Assembly (NCBI GenBank): GCA_020072845.1
Contig: JAIQGF010000008.1
Location: 1-64,000 of the forward strand
Origin: Terriglobia bacterium
GTDB taxonomy: Bacteria > Acidobacteriota > Terriglobia > Terriglobales > Acidobacteriaceae
Length of the DNA: 64,000 bases
Direction of reading: 5' to 3'
Shown here: positions 53,890-64,000 of the stretch, piece by piece
How positions within the stretch are numbered: position 1 is the first letter of the stretch
Layout: every line of letters starts with the position of its first letter
Made by a program: the position numbers and the translations under genes
The notes under the pieces: generated by a model
Database searches by the model: none
The model's input: only the letters and a program-made list of their open reading frames with translations
Told to the model about the DNA's origin: nothing

Positions 53890-55350
53890 ATGACATCTGC
53901 ACTTCAAAATCTTGAACCGAAGCGGTTGTGGAAACACTTTGACGCCCTCGCCGCCATTCCCCGGGCCTCCACCAAGGAAGCCGCGGCGCGCGACTACGTT
54001 CTGGCCCAGGCCAAGCTCGTTGGCCTCACCGCCGTTCACGACAAGGTCGGCAATACCGTGATTCGCAAGCCGGCTCGCCCGGGCCGCGAGAACGCGCCCA
54101 TGGCGCTCTTGCAGGGCCATCTCGACATGGTCTGCGAGAAGAACGAAGGAACTCCCCACAATTTCGATACCGATCCCATCAAGGTAGTGCGCGATGGCGA
54201 TTGGCTGAAGGCCGACGGAACCACGCTCGGCTCCGACAACGGCATCGGCGTGGCGGCAGCGCTGGCGGTGATGGAGAGCGACGACATTGCTCATGGCCCG
54301 CTGGAGTTCGTCTTCACCATCGATGAGGAAACCGGGCTGACCGGCGCCACGGAATTTCCCGCCGGTTTGCTCAAGTCCAAGTACTTCCTGAACCTGGACA
54401 ACGAAGAACGAGGCACGCTCTGCATCGGCTGCTCCGGCGGCGTCAACACCACCGCGCGCCGCAAAGTTACGCTTCGCCAACCGCGGCCCGGCACAGCGTG
54501 GCGGATCAAGGTTTCCGGGCTGAGGGGCGGCCACTCCGGCGTGGACATCCATCAAGGACGCGGCAACGCGGTGCGCATCCTGGGCCTCGTTTTGCAACGC
54601 CTGCTTGATCGCCTTCCCCTCGAAATTGCCGACCTGAAGGGTGGGAGCGCGCGCAACGCGATTCCGCGCGAAGCTTCCGCGGTCGTTGTCATGGACGTCG
54701 GCCGTGAAAAGGAATTGCGGACGCTTCTGGCCGAATTGCAAACCGAGATTCAGTCTGACCTGGGCGGATTCGATCCCGGGCTGCAATTAGCGCTAGAAAA
54801 CGCCAAAGCCAAAGCCGAAGGCGCCCCTCAGGTGCTGGAAGCATCGGATGCGCGGCAGGCGGTAGACCTGCTGGCCAGCCTGCATCACGGCGTGCTGGCC
54901 ATGAGTCCCGACATCGCCGGGCTGGTCCAGAACTCAACCAACCTGGCGACGGTCGGCATCAAGGATGGAGTGGTGGAGATCGGCACCAGTCAGCGGAGCG
55001 CGATCGAGAGCAGCAAGCAAGCTGCCGCCCGCCTGGTGGCCACGGTGTGCCGCCTGGCGGGATTCGAAGTCGAGCACTCGACGTCGTACCCCGGCTGGAA
55101 GCCGGACCCGAACAGCGAAATCGTGCGCAAGCTGCAGGCGGCCCACCAGGAAGTATTCGGCGCTCCCGCCAAGCTGATCGCCATGCATGCCGGGCTGGAG
55201 TGCGGCGTGATCGGCGATAAGTACCCCGGAATGCAAATGATCTCGTTGGGGCCGCAAATCGAAAATCCGCACAGCCCACACGAGCGCGTGCAGATTTCAT
55301 CGGTCGAGACTTTCTGGAACCTGCTGCGCACGGCGCTGGAACGGTTCTGA
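53890..55350 (+). CDS. pepD: Aminoacyl-histidine dipeptidase (PepD, M20 family)
   Basis: 486 residues. Metal ligands lie in LLQGHLDMVCEK (His, Asp), TTLGSDNGIGVAAALA (bridging Asp), FTIDEETGLTGA (catalytic Glu pair) and CIGC; the last His is in the C-terminal NPHSPHERVQI region. The lid domain lies about 200-390. It hydrolyses Xaa-His and other dipeptides in the cytoplasm using zinc. The product is housekeeping and independent of its neighbours. Confidence 0.94.
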   Translation: MTSALQNLEPKRLWKHFDALAAIPRASTKEAAARDYVLAQAKLVGLTAVHDKVGNTVIRKPARPGRENAPMALLQGHLDMVCEKNEGTPHNFDTDPIKVVRDGDWLKADGTTLGSDNGIGVAAALAVMESDDIAHGPLEFVFTIDEETGLTGATEFPAGLLKSKYFLNLDNEERGTLCIGCSGGVNTTARRKVTLRQPRPGTAWRIKVSGLRGGHSGVDIHQGRGNAVRILGLVLQRLLDRLPLEIADLKGGSARNAIPREASAVVVMDVGREKELRTLLAELQTEIQSDLGGFDPGLQLALENAKAKAEGAPQVLEASDARQAVDLLASLHHGVLAMSPDIAGLVQNSTNLATVGIKDGVVEIGTSQRSAIESSKQAAARLVATVCRLAGFEVEHSTSYPGWKPDPNSEIVRKLQAAHQEVFGAPAKLIAMHAGLECGVIGDKYPGMQMISLGPQIENPHSPHERVQISSVETFWNLLRTALERF

Positions 55351-55366
55351 ACTTGGGTTCCAGTTG

Positions 55367-55448
55367 ACCACCGAGACACCGAGATCACAGAGGGTCACCG
55401 AGAATGAATTCGCTCGGTGCATCTCGGTGTGCTCGGTGCCTCGGTGGT
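55367..55448. repeat. ACCGAG-type dispersed inverted repeat
   Basis: ACCACCGAG.CACCGAG (from 55367) pairs with CTCGGTGCCTCGGTGGT (to 55448), with further ACCGAGA words inside. It belongs to the widely dispersed CACCGAG/CACGGAG intergenic repeats and separates pepD from glnE. Confidence 0.75.
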
Positions 55449-55500
55449 GAATGTGCCGGTCCGAAGGCTGGATGCCGGGTGCAAACCTGCATGACGCGGC

Positions 55501-58434
55501 GTGCTATGCTTCGCACAAACCGTGCCGAAATCCGCCCATGCAGTCCCGCCTCTGCCGCAGGCGCCCTTTCGCGATCCGCAAGCTGCCCGCCGCAATCTTG
55601 CGCGGATTGCCGAGCGCGTGCCCGCCGCCGTGGCGCGCGCCATCCCGCCGCTGCTCACCGATGCTCCCGACCCCGATGCGGCGCTCAACCTGTTCGAGCG
55701 GCTGACGGAAAACGCGCCGGCGGAAGTATTCCGCGCCTTCGAACGCGATCGCGCGCTGGTGCATTACGCCCTCGCGGTCTTCGGGTATAGCCACTTTCTC
55801 GGCGAGACCCTGATCCAGAACACCGATCTGTTCCACATCCTGCAACGAGACAAGATGCTGGACCGTTCGCGGTCGCGGGAGGAGTACCGCGAGGCATTTG
55901 CGCGCTTCCGCTCGCGTTCGTTCGAGACCGACATCGCGCTCCTGCTGGCGCGCTTCAAGCGCCGCGAGTACGTGCGCATCATGCTGCGCGACGTGCTGGG
56001 CACCGCCGCGCTGGCGGAGACCACCAACGAAATCTCGGCGCTGGCCGACGTGCTGATCGAAGAGGCATTGCGGGAAATCGACGCCGCCTTCCGCAGCCGT
56101 TACGGCCCGCCGCAGCACGTTGACGCGGAAGGGCGGCTCACCGGTGTACCGGTCACGGTGCTTTCACTGGGCAAACTGGGCGGCAACGAGCTGAACTACA
56201 GCTCCGATATTGACCTGCTGTTCCTGTACGGCGACGGCCAGGATGCGGGCACCACGTCAATTTCCATCCGCGAGTATTTCGTCCGCTTGGCGCAGAGCGT
56301 CACCGATTCGCTGTCGCGCATGACGCGCGAAGGTTCGGCCTTCCGCGTTGACCTCCGGCTGCGCCCGCAGGGAAGAGAGGGCGAGGCGGCGATTGGGTTG
56401 TCGCAAGCGCTCAAGTATTACGGCAGCACCGCCGGCGACTGGGAACTGCAAGCCATGATCAAGGTGCGGCATTCGGCGGGAGACGTGGCGCTGGCGCGCA
56501 AATTCATTCGCGGGGTGCAGCCCTTCGTCTACAGCGAGCAGGTGAATTTTGCCGCCATCGAGACGGCGCTGGCGGCGCGGGACCGCATCGGCGCGCGGCG
56601 CCGGGCGGCGGCCGCTCGCGGCGGAAGCATTGACGTGAAGCTCGACCGCGGCGGCATTCGCGATATCGAGTTCCTGGTGCAATGCCTCCAGCGCGTGTAC
56701 GGCGGCAAAGAGCGCTGGCTGCGTTCCGGCGGCTCGCTGTTTTCGCTGCAGAAGCTGCATGACAAGGGACACCTGAGCGGCCGTGACTTCAACGAGCTGA
56801 CCACTGCGTATGAGTTTCTTCGCAAGCTGGAACATCGCCTGCAACTGCGGCACGGACAGCAGACGCACAAGCTGCCGAGGTCGAAAGAGGAACGCGCCGT
56901 GGTGGCGCGCTCCATGCCGGGCGGACAGGCGGCGCCGCTGGAAAATATTGCTGACCTGGTGCAGCAGCGGATGGCGGCGGTGGCGGAGATCTACAACCGC
57001 ATCGTCCATCATCAGCAGTGGCAACAGCTACGCGAGATCCCTGACTTCCACCTGGAAAGCGCTGAACCGGCGCACGACCAGAGCGAACGGCAGATGATGG
57101 CGCGGCTGGCAAGCGATTCGCCCGCCCTGTATGAGGTGCTGAGCGGCGCCGTGCTGGATTCCGCCGCGCGCAGAAATGTATTCCGCTTTCTGTCAGCGGC
57201 GTTCACCAGTTCGGAGCGATACGCGGCGGTCGCTCACGCGCCGCAGGCGTTCCGTCAGGCATTGCAGATCTTTCGGCTCAGCGATTACCTGACCGACATT
57301 CTCACCCGCCACCCCGAGGAGATCGTCACCCTTGCAGAAGAGCAGGGAACAGCCGAGCCCGACGGCGTCGGCCACCTGTTTGAACAAGTCGCCGAGGAAC
57401 AAAGGGCGTTTGGCGATCCCGTGTTCTCCTACCTGGGCTCCGCCGGCGTGCCGCACGGAGAGAAGCTGGCGCTGCTGCGCCGTCATTATCGCCACCGCGT
57501 GTTCGCTTCCGGCGCGCGCGACGCGGTGGAAGGCCGCCGGGTCTACGAGTCGTTGGCGGAAACCACACGTGCCGCCGACGAGGCCATCGCCGCCGCCTTG
57601 GCCATTGCCGGAAGTCCCCAGGGACTGGCGGTCATGGCCTTGGGACGGCTGGGCACCGCCGAATTCGATCTGTTGTCGGATGCGGACCTGCTGTTCGTCA
57701 GGGACGAAGGACTGGAAGCCGCGCCCGCGACCAGGGCAGCGGAACAGCTCATGCAGGCGCTCTCGGCGTACACCCGCGAAGGCACGGTGTTTCCGGTGGA
57801 CGCAAGGTTGCGGCCGCGGGGCGCTGAGGGTGAACTGGTGATGACCGTCGCCCACGTCGAGGAATATTTCCAGCGCGAAGCGCAGGCGTGGGAGGCGCTC
57901 AGCTTCACCAAATTGCGGCATGTCGCCGGAGCGGACGAACTGAGCCGGCGCGTGCTGCATTCCGCCCCTGGGTGGATGGCGCATTTCGCCGATGACACCG
58001 GGTTTGTCGCCGCGGTGCGGGGCATGCGCAGCAAGCTCGACAAACCGGAAGCGGGCGGGCCCAACCTGAAGACGGGGGCGGGCGCCGTGTACGACATTGA
58101 CTTTATCGCCGGCGCGCTGGCGGTCAGGCACGGGGTGCGGCTGCGCGGAAACATGCGGCAGCGGCTTCGTGGGTTGGCCGGCGCGCGCCTGCTGGGAGAA
58201 GCCGAATTCTCTCTGTTGGATGAGGCCGCGGAGTTTTACCGTGCGCTGGAACACGCCATCCGGATCGTGTCCGGGCGCGCCCGCAAGACGCTGCCGGTCG
58301 GCGAACATGCCCGCAGCGCGGTCGAAGAGCTTACCTCGCGCATGCTGGGCCGCAGCCTGCAAGGCGGGGTGGAGGCGGAGTTGAAGCGCACCCTGGTTGC
58401 GACCCGCGCTCTGTATGAGCACCTGATGGTGTGA
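55501..58434 (+). CDS. glnE: Bifunctional glutamine synthetase adenylyltransferase/deadenylase
   Basis: Up to 977 residues, the usual GlnE size. Two nucleotidyltransferase modules: the N-terminal has [19 protein letters not shown] (about 223-241), the C-terminal has [20 protein letters not shown]; both keep the metal-binding Asp pair. GlnD_UR_UTase helical linkers follow each. It adenylylates and deadenylylates Tyr398 of GlnA in response to PII and glutamine. The apparent start is GTG at 55501; GTG at 55522 is also possible. Confidence 0.95.
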   Translation: MLCFAQTVPKSAHAVPPLPQAPFRDPQAARRNLARIAERVPAAVARAIPPLLTDAPDPDAALNLFERLTENAPAEVFRAFERDRALVHYALAVFGYSHFLGETLIQNTDLFHILQRDKMLDRSRSREEYREAFARFRSRSFETDIALLLARFKRREYVRIMLRDVLGTAALAETTNEISALADVLIEEALREIDAAFRSRYGPPQHVDAEGRLTGVPVTVLSLGKLGGNELNYSSDIDLLFLYGDGQDAGTTSISIREYFVRLAQSVTDSLSRMTREGSAFRVDLRLRPQGREGEAAIGLSQALKYYGSTAGDWELQAMIKVRHSAGDVALARKFIRGVQPFVYSEQVNFAAIETALAARDRIGARRRAAAARGGSIDVKLDRGGIRDIEFLVQCLQRVYGGKERWLRSGGSLFSLQKLHDKGHLSGRDFNELTTAYEFLRKLEHRLQLRHGQQTHKLPRSKEERAVVARSMPGGQAAPLENIADLVQQRMAAVAEIYNRIVHHQQWQQLREIPDFHLESAEPAHDQSERQMMARLASDSPALYEVLSGAVLDSAARRNVFRFLSAAFTSSERYAAVAHAPQAFRQALQIFRLSDYLTDILTRHPEEIVTLAEEQGTAEPDGVGHLFEQVAEEQRAFGDPVFSYLGSAGVPHGEKLALLRRHYRHRVFASGARDAVEGRRVYESLAETTRAADEAIAAALAIAGSPQGLAVMALGRLGTAEFDLLSDADLLFVRDEGLEAAPATRAAEQLMQALSAYTREGTVFPVDARLRPRGAEGELVMTVAHVEEYFQREAQAWEALSFTKLRHVAGADELSRRVLHSAPGWMAHFADDTGFVAAVRGMRSKLDKPEAGGPNLKTGAGAVYDIDFIAGALAVRHGVRLRGNMRQRLRGLAGARLLGEAEFSLLDEAAEFYRALEHAIRIVSGRARKTLPVGEHARSAVEELTSRMLGRSLQGGVEAELKRTLVATRALYEHLMV

Positions 58435-58688
58435 CGGAGAGCACCGCTGCGAGGTACGTCTTCGGGAACCAGGATGCCGGGCGACCTGAACCGCGACGGA
58501 TGAGGGCGCGGATAAGCCCCATTCTGGCTGTGCTCGAAAATCCACCCCGCCGGACCCGGACCGCGGCATGCTTCTATCCGGCGCCCGCTTGTTCATTCGT
58601 CACATTCTCTTGTGATCCATGTCATGCGCGGATGTACACGCCATGCGCCTATAATGGCGGGTCCCTTAAATTCCTGAGGAGGTGGTTG

Positions 58689-60113
58689 ATGGCGGATTCA
58701 TACAACGGGCTACCCGTGCCCAAAGACGGCGCCCGAATTACCTACAGCAACGGCAAGTACACGATTCCCGATAATCCCCTCATTCCGTTCATCGAAGGCG
58801 ATGGCACCGGCCGCGACATCTGGAAGGCCTCGGTGCGCGTATTCGATGCCGCGGTGAAAAAGGCCTACGGCAACAAGCGCCGCATCGTGTGGTACGAAGT
58901 CTTCGCCGGCGAAAAAGCGATGGCCAAGTTCAAGAGCTGGCTGCCCGACGGCACCATCGAAGCGCTGAAGGACATGCGCGTCAGCATCAAGGGCCCCCTC
59001 ACGACCCCCGTGGGCGGCGGCATCCGTTCGCTGAACGTCGCGCTGCGCCAGATCCTCGACCTGTATGACTGCGTGCGCCCGGTGAAGCACTACGGCGCGC
59101 CCTCCCCGGTGAAGCACCCCGAGCGGATGAACATCATCATCCACCGTGAAAACACGGAAGACGTGTACGCCGGCATCGAGTGGGAGCAGGGGACGGACAA
59201 GGTCAAGAAGCTGATCAATTTCCTGAACAGCGAAATGCTCGCCGGCACGGGCAAGAAGATCCGCGAGGACAGCGGCGTCGGCATCAAGCCGATCTCGGTG
59301 TTCGGCACCAAGCGCCTGGTACGCAATGCCATCAAGCACGCGCTGGAACTCGGGCGCAAGAAGGTGACGCTGGTGCACAAGGGCAACATCCAGAAGTTCA
59401 CCGAGGGCGCGTTCCGCGCCTGGGGCTACGAACTGGCCACCAGCGAATTTCGCGACAAGGTGGTGACCGAGCGCGAGAGCTGGATCCTGGACAACAAGGA
59501 CAAGAACCCCAACATCACCATCGAGCAGAATGCCAACCTGGTGGAGCCGGGCCTGGAATTCGCGGCGCCCGAGTTCCGCAACACCATTTACAAGGAAGTG
59601 AAGGACTGCCTGGATGCGATCTACACGACCCACGGCAACGGCCAGTGGAAGAAGAAGCTGATGGTCAATGACCGCATCGCAGATTCCATCTTCCAGCAGG
59701 TCGTCACGCGTGCCGACGAGTACGAAATCCTGGCGACCCCGAACCTGAACGGCGACTACATCAGTGACGCATGCGCGGCGCAGATCGGCGGGCTGGGCAT
59801 CGCCGCCGGCGCCAACATCGGCGATGGCTACGCCATCTTCGAAGCCACCCACGGCACGGCCCCGAAGTACGCCGACCTCGACGTCATCAATCCGACTTCG
59901 GTCTTGCTGTCGGGCGTGATGATGCTCGAGTTCCTCGGATGGAAGGAAGCCGCCAAGCTGATCGAGGACGGCGTCAGGAAAACCATCGAGCAGAAGAAGG
60001 TCACCTACGACTTCCACCGCCTGATGGAGGGCGCCACCAAGGTGAAGTGCAGCGAGTACGGTACCTACATCATCGAGAACATGAACGCCGCCAGTTCCGC
60101 GGCTGCCGACTAG
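58689..60113 (+). CDS. icd: NADP-dependent isocitrate dehydrogenase
   Basis: 474 residues from ATG 58689 preceded by GAGGAGG. Substrate-binding [20 protein letters not shown] includes Ser114, equivalent to the regulatory phosphoserine of E. coli Icd. [15 protein letters not shown], metal site [13 protein letters not shown] and coenzyme region [12 protein letters not shown] are typical. The open frame extends 86 codons upstream without a ribosome site. It oxidatively decarboxylates isocitrate to 2-oxoglutarate in the TCA cycle. A terminator follows. Confidence 0.97.
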   Translation: MADSYNGLPVPKDGARITYSNGKYTIPDNPLIPFIEGDGTGRDIWKASVRVFDAAVKKAYGNKRRIVWYEVFAGEKAMAKFKSWLPDGTIEALKDMRVSIKGPLTTPVGGGIRSLNVALRQILDLYDCVRPVKHYGAPSPVKHPERMNIIIHRENTEDVYAGIEWEQGTDKVKKLINFLNSEMLAGTGKKIREDSGVGIKPISVFGTKRLVRNAIKHALELGRKKVTLVHKGNIQKFTEGAFRAWGYELATSEFRDKVVTERESWILDNKDKNPNITIEQNANLVEPGLEFAAPEFRNTIYKEVKDCLDAIYTTHGNGQWKKKLMVNDRIADSIFQQVVTRADEYEILATPNLNGDYISDACAAQIGGLGIAAGANIGDGYAIFEATHGTAPKYADLDVINPTSVLLSGVMMLEFLGWKEAAKLIEDGVRKTIEQKKVTYDFHRLMEGATKVKCSEYGTYIIENMNAASSAAAD

Positions 60114-60146
60114 CCGCAGTAACTCACGGGCAAGGCAATCAGGGGT

Positions 60147-60177
60147 GGGGCGGGTCAAGAACCCGCCCCGCCTTTTT
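60147..60177 (+). terminator. Rho-independent terminator of icd
   Basis: GGGGCGGGT pairs perfectly with ACCCGCCCC around a 5-nt loop (CAAGA), followed by GCCTTTTT. Confidence 0.9.
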
Positions 60178-60282
60178 GACCCGGCGAAGCGTACTCAAAC
60201 CGCGCCTTCTGGCGTAGACTAATCGGTTTTCATCCATCGGCTGGCGGCGCCGAGCGCGTCCGCCTCAGAAAGGATTCCTACC

Positions 60283-61209
<927 letters not shown>

Positions 61210-61224
61210 CGATAAGAAAGCCAA

Positions 61225-61290
61225 CCGCGGATTAACGCGGATTCACACGGATACAAAGAAAAATCCGCGAAGATCCGCGCTAATCCGCGG
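61225..61290. repeat. CCGCGGATTA-type dispersed inverted repeat
   Basis: CCGCGGATTAACGCGGAT (61225-61242) pairs with ATCCGCGCTAATCCGCGG (61273-61290), 17 of 18 positions. This is a common dispersed intergenic hairpin. It lies between the convergent mdh and cyclophilin genes and could also act as a bidirectional transcript end. Confidence 0.8.
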
Positions 61291-61298
61291 CTAGTGTT

Positions 61299-61826
61299 TT
61301 ACGCGCGCTCGATCTTTACCGACTTCACCGTCACGTCCTTCACCGGCTTGTCCTGCGGGTTGCGCGGGACACCCACGATCTTGGCCACCACATCCTGCCC
61401 CTCGACCACCTCGCCGAAGATGGTGTGATTGCCGGTGAGCCAAGGGGTCGCCGCCACCGTGATGAAGAACTGGCTGCCGTTGGTGTTCGGTCCGGCGTTG
61501 GCCATGGCGAGTTTGCCGGGCTTGTCGAACTTGTGGGCCGAGCCCTTGGTTTCATCTTCGAAACGATAGCCGGGGCCGCCGAACCCGGTGCCCGCGGGAT
61601 CGCCACCCTGGATCATGAAATTGGGAATCACGCGGTGGAAGATGGTGCCGTCGTAGAGGCGGTTGCTGGATTTCGCGCGCGTGACCGGGTGTGTCCACTC
61701 GCGCTTGCCTTCCGCCAGATCAACGAAGTTCTGCACCGTCTTGGGCGCCTCCGCTTCGAACAGGCGGCAGACGATGGTTCCTTCGGAAGTCTCAAAAACG
61801 GCGTAGGTGCCGGGTTGGCGTGCCAT
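61299..61826 (-). CDS. Cytoplasmic cyclophilin-type peptidyl-prolyl isomerase
   Basis: 175 residues from ATG 61826 with AAAGGA 6 nt upstream. [19 protein letters not shown] is the catalytic core with the active-site Arg; [15 protein letters not shown] and NHTIFGEVVEG complete the fold. No signal peptide, so it is likely cytoplasmic. A secreted paralogue is encoded just upstream on the same strand, suggesting a local duplication. Confidence 0.94.
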   Translation of the reverse strand: MARQPGTYAVFETSEGTIVCRLFEAEAPKTVQNFVDLAEGKREWTHPVTRAKSSNRLYDGTIFHRVIPNFMIQGGDPAGTGFGGPGYRFEDETKGSAHKFDKPGKLAMANAGPNTNGSQFFITVAATPWLTGNHTIFGEVVEGQDVVAKIVGVPRNPQDKPVKDVTVKSVKIERA

Positions 61827-61904
61827 GGGGGGTCCTTTCATTCGAAAAAAAGCCACTGCCGCCGGGTACGGCGCGTGCAGTCTCGCGCAACCATGCGATT
61901 CAGT

Positions 61905-62531
61905 CTACTTCTGCATTTCCGGTTTCTTCCCGGCAGCGGGAGCAGCCGCGTCGGGCTGCACGATCTTGATGTGCGTGATGCGTACCGGCTGGAAAGGCTT
62001 GTTGTTGTTCGGATCACTCGGAACGTGCGTAATTTTCGTGACCAGGGACACCGGCTCGCACTGGCCGAAGATGGTGTGGCGGCCGTTCAAGTGCGGCGTC
62101 GGCACTTCGGTGATGAAAAACTGCGAGCCGTTGGTATTGGGCCCGGAGTTCGCCATCGCGAGCCGGCCGGGACGGTCGAACTTCAACGAAGCATCGAACT
62201 CATCCTTGAACTTGTAGCCGGGATCGCCCGTGCCGTTGCCGGCGGGATCGCCGCCCTGGATCATGAAGTTGGGGATCACGCGGTGGAAGATGGTGCCGTC
62301 ATACAGCGGCGTGTTGTGCTTCTTGGCGTGCGAAATGGGGTTGGTCCAGTCCTTGGTGCCTTCGGCGAGGCCAATGAAATTCTCCACCGTGACCGGCGCC
62401 TTGTCTTTGAACAAAACGCAATTGAAATTGCCGAGCGTGGTTTCAATCACTGCCTTGGGATTACCGGCCGCATCGGCGGCAAGGAGAAGGGAAGGAACGA
62501 GCAACAGAATAACGGCAAGTACTTTTCGCAT
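61905..62531 (-). CDS. Secreted cyclophilin-type peptidyl-prolyl isomerase
   Basis: 208 residues. A Sec signal peptide (1-19, [10 protein letters not shown]) precedes the cyclophilin domain with [35 protein letters not shown] and [10 protein letters not shown]. The C-terminus is Ala/Pro-rich ([15 protein letters not shown]). The ATG at 62531 is the only start giving the signal peptide. Likely a periplasmic folding catalyst. Confidence 0.93.
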   Translation of the reverse strand: MRKVLAVILLLVPSLLLAADAAGNPKAVIETTLGNFNCVLFKDKAPVTVENFIGLAEGTKDWTNPISHAKKHNTPLYDGTIFHRVIPNFMIQGGDPAGNGTGDPGYKFKDEFDASLKFDRPGRLAMANSGPNTNGSQFFITEVPTPHLNGRHTIFGQCEPVSLVTKITHVPSDPNNNKPFQPVRITHIKIVQPDAAAPAAGKKPEMQK

Positions 62532-62589
62532 AGTCGCACCTTGAAAAAATAGTTGTTGGCTGTCAGTTGTCGGTAACAAACGAAACATT

Positions 62590-63942
62590 CTACTCGCTGG
62601 ACGCTGCAATTTTCTGCTGCGACTGCAATTCGCGGCTGACCTGCTCCACCCGCCGGAAAACGCGCAACAGGTTTCCACCCAGAATTGCTTTGATCTGCGG
62701 GGCGGTGTAGCCGCGGTCGAGCAGGGCTTGCGTGATCTTGGGCAGATCCGCGGCGGAGTCCATGCCTTGAGGCATGGCGGGATTGCCGTCGAAATCCGAG
62801 CCTAGCCCGACGTGCTCCACGCCGGCCACCTTGGCGATGTAATCAATGTGGTCAATCAGGGCCTTAAACGGCGGCCGGGGCAGTTTGGCGGCCCATTCCT
62901 TCTCGACCGGGTCCTCCACCGAGGTGTAGGTGAGAGGCTTTCCCTCGGCCCGGAGTTTCTCTTCATTGGCTTTGACGGCAGCTTCACGCTCCGGCTCTTG
63001 CGCGGCATAGGCGAGGCGGAACTTCTCGTCGAGGAAGGCGTCGTAGTAATTCACCATCACCACGCCATCATTCTTGGCCATCGCTTTCAGCATGTCGTCG
63101 GTCATGTTGCGCGGGTGATGCGCCAGTGCCCGCGCCGAGGAATGTGACGCGATCACCGGCGCCTTGCTGACGGCCATGACATCCCAAAATGTCTTGTCGG
63201 CGACATGCGAAACATCCACCATCATGCCCAGGCGGTTCATCTCCGCCACCACCTGCTTGCCGAAGGGCGTAAGGCCGTCGTGGTGAGGGACCTTGGGGTC
63301 GTTGATGTCGCCGGATGAATCCGCCCACTCGTTGGTATTCGACCAGGTCAGGGTCATGTAGCGCACGCCCAGGCGGTAGAAATCGCGCAGCACGCGGATG
63401 TCGTTTTCGATGGCGTGCCCGCCTTCCACGCCCAGCAGCGCGGCGAACTTCTTCTTCGGACCTCTGCGCGCGCGCACGATGTCCTGGGCGCTGTAGGCCA
63501 TCATCATCTGGTCGGGATGATTGCGGACTTGCAGGTAGACCGAATCGATCAGATCCAGCGCGCGCCGGGTGTAGTGGCCGTCGTAGTAGCCGGGCTCGAC
63601 CCAGATGGAAAAGAACTCAGCGCCGAGATTTCCCTGACGCACTTTCTGCAGGTCAATGCTGCCCTTGTCCCCCGGCTTGGCCGTCCCGATGTCGAAACCC
63701 TCATCGAGAAAGCGCTGCGGCGTATCGGCGTGGGTGTCAATCACAATGGCGGAATCGTGGATCCGGCGCGCCTTGGCCGACACTTCCGGGCCGGCGTCGG
63801 GCATGTTCTGCGCGCCGGCCAGACACACCGGCAGCGCCAGCAAACCCAGAACTGCGGCAATGATGAATCTATTGTTGTGGGCTGGCGGCCGCGGCTTGCG
63901 TATGCGGCGCGCGCGGAGCAGTGGCGAGTTTTTCGCTTTCAC
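62590..63942 (-). CDS. Membrane dipeptidase (peptidase M19)
   Basis: 450 residues. A long basic leader precedes a signal peptide or anchor (about 26-44, [18 protein letters not shown]). The dinuclear zinc site is formed by DTHADTP, Glu of [11 protein letters not shown], and [23 protein letters not shown] is the conserved Asp motif. It hydrolyses dipeptides, including D-residue-containing ones, in the periplasm. The start is GTG at 63942. Confidence 0.92.
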   Translation of the reverse strand: MKAKNSPLLRARRIRKPRPPAHNNRFIIAAVLGLLALPVCLAGAQNMPDAGPEVSAKARRIHDSAIVIDTHADTPQRFLDEGFDIGTAKPGDKGSIDLQKVRQGNLGAEFFSIWVEPGYYDGHYTRRALDLIDSVYLQVRNHPDQMMMAYSAQDIVRARRGPKKKFAALLGVEGGHAIENDIRVLRDFYRLGVRYMTLTWSNTNEWADSSGDINDPKVPHHDGLTPFGKQVVAEMNRLGMMVDVSHVADKTFWDVMAVSKAPVIASHSSARALAHHPRNMTDDMLKAMAKNDGVVMVNYYDAFLDEKFRLAYAAQEPEREAAVKANEEKLRAEGKPLTYTSVEDPVEKEWAAKLPRPPFKALIDHIDYIAKVAGVEHVGLGSDFDGNPAMPQGMDSAADLPKITQALLDRGYTAPQIKAILGGNLLRVFRRVEQVSRELQSQQKIAASSE

Positions 63943-64000
63943 GCCACGCAGTATAACGGTCGGACACCATCACATGAAAGCAGGCCTGGCGGCGCTCCTC

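Noticed and set aside
58431-58688. 86-codon N-terminal extension of isocitrate dehydrogenase
   Set aside because: The ATG at 58689 has GAGGAGG upstream and gives the family-length protein; the extension overlaps glnE.
63974-64000. Possible start of a plus-strand gene at the right edge
   Set aside because: Nine codons (MKAGLAALL) look like a signal-peptide start, but there is no clear ribosome site and too little sequence to judge.

Overview
The window is about 64 kb of G+C-rich bacterial chromosome (roughly 60% by eye). It looks like an Acidobacteriota genome, probably a soil member of the Terriglobia. This rests on the gene families (FeS/NrfD redox module with multi-gene sensory operon, pyruvoyl arginine decarboxylase, DUF3467, a DUF5818-like secreted protein, PilMNOP/GspEF cluster, adenylylation-controlled glutamine synthetase with GlnE) and on many short dispersed intergenic repeats of the kind common in that phylum. 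The taxon is an inference; there is no rRNA in the window.

Layout. 1-135: the end of an IS5-like insertion sequence. 0.25-2.8 kb: a membrane histidine kinase and a sigma-54 response regulator. 3.2-10.3 kb: an RDD membrane protein, then a five-gene minus-strand operon (ferredoxin, NrfD-type membrane protein, c-heme sensor kinase, sigma-54 regulator, archaemetzincin), preceded by a small cytochrome c. 10.5-25.1 kb: protein quality control and housekeeping (EngB, Lon, ClpX, ClpP, trigger factor) with a lone PstS, a Ddn-like protein, a PDZ/GAF/SpoIIE phosphatase, an S9 peptidase and a bacterial UBP-type zinc finger. 25.2-28.2 kb: the most unusual locus, a STAND/NB-ARC ATPase with nearly identical 40-residue TPRs, preceded in the same orientation by a 132-residue protein. 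Both begin with the same short Gly-rich motif at the same residue number, and the upstream region contains a perfect 18-bp palindrome. This looks like a two-component immune or cell-death module in which the motif links sensor and effector.

28.3-33.8 kb: accessory and DNA-repair genes (monooxygenase-like protein, type 5 uracil-DNA glycosylase, GT39-like transferase containing repeat insertions, TauE/SafE permease), tRNA-Leu with a duplicated 3' end, and an A-type Fe-S carrier. 33.9-41.4 kb: a minus-strand type IV pilus/type II secretion-like cluster (GspF, PilB/GspE, PilM, PilN, PilO, PilP/GspC-like, Gly-rich pseudopilin) with LolA upstream and no secretin. 41.5-47.2 kb: TPR protein, ABC exporter and TMTC-like membrane protein. 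47.4-53.8 kb: arginine decarboxylase, LysR regulator, acetyltransferase, glutamine synthetase, an MqsRA toxin-antitoxin pair and an orphan antitoxin-like HTH protein. 53.9-64 kb: PepD, GlnE, isocitrate and malate dehydrogenases, two cyclophilins and a membrane dipeptidase.

Functional links: GlnE (55.5 kb) should adenylylate the conserved Tyr of GlnA (50.8 kb). Icd and Mdh are adjacent TCA enzymes. Trigger factor-ClpP-ClpX follow the classical order. The heme kinase/regulator pair probably reads the redox state set by the ferredoxin/NrfD/cytochrome module. Dispersed repeats lie at gene borders and in places have become coding sequence.
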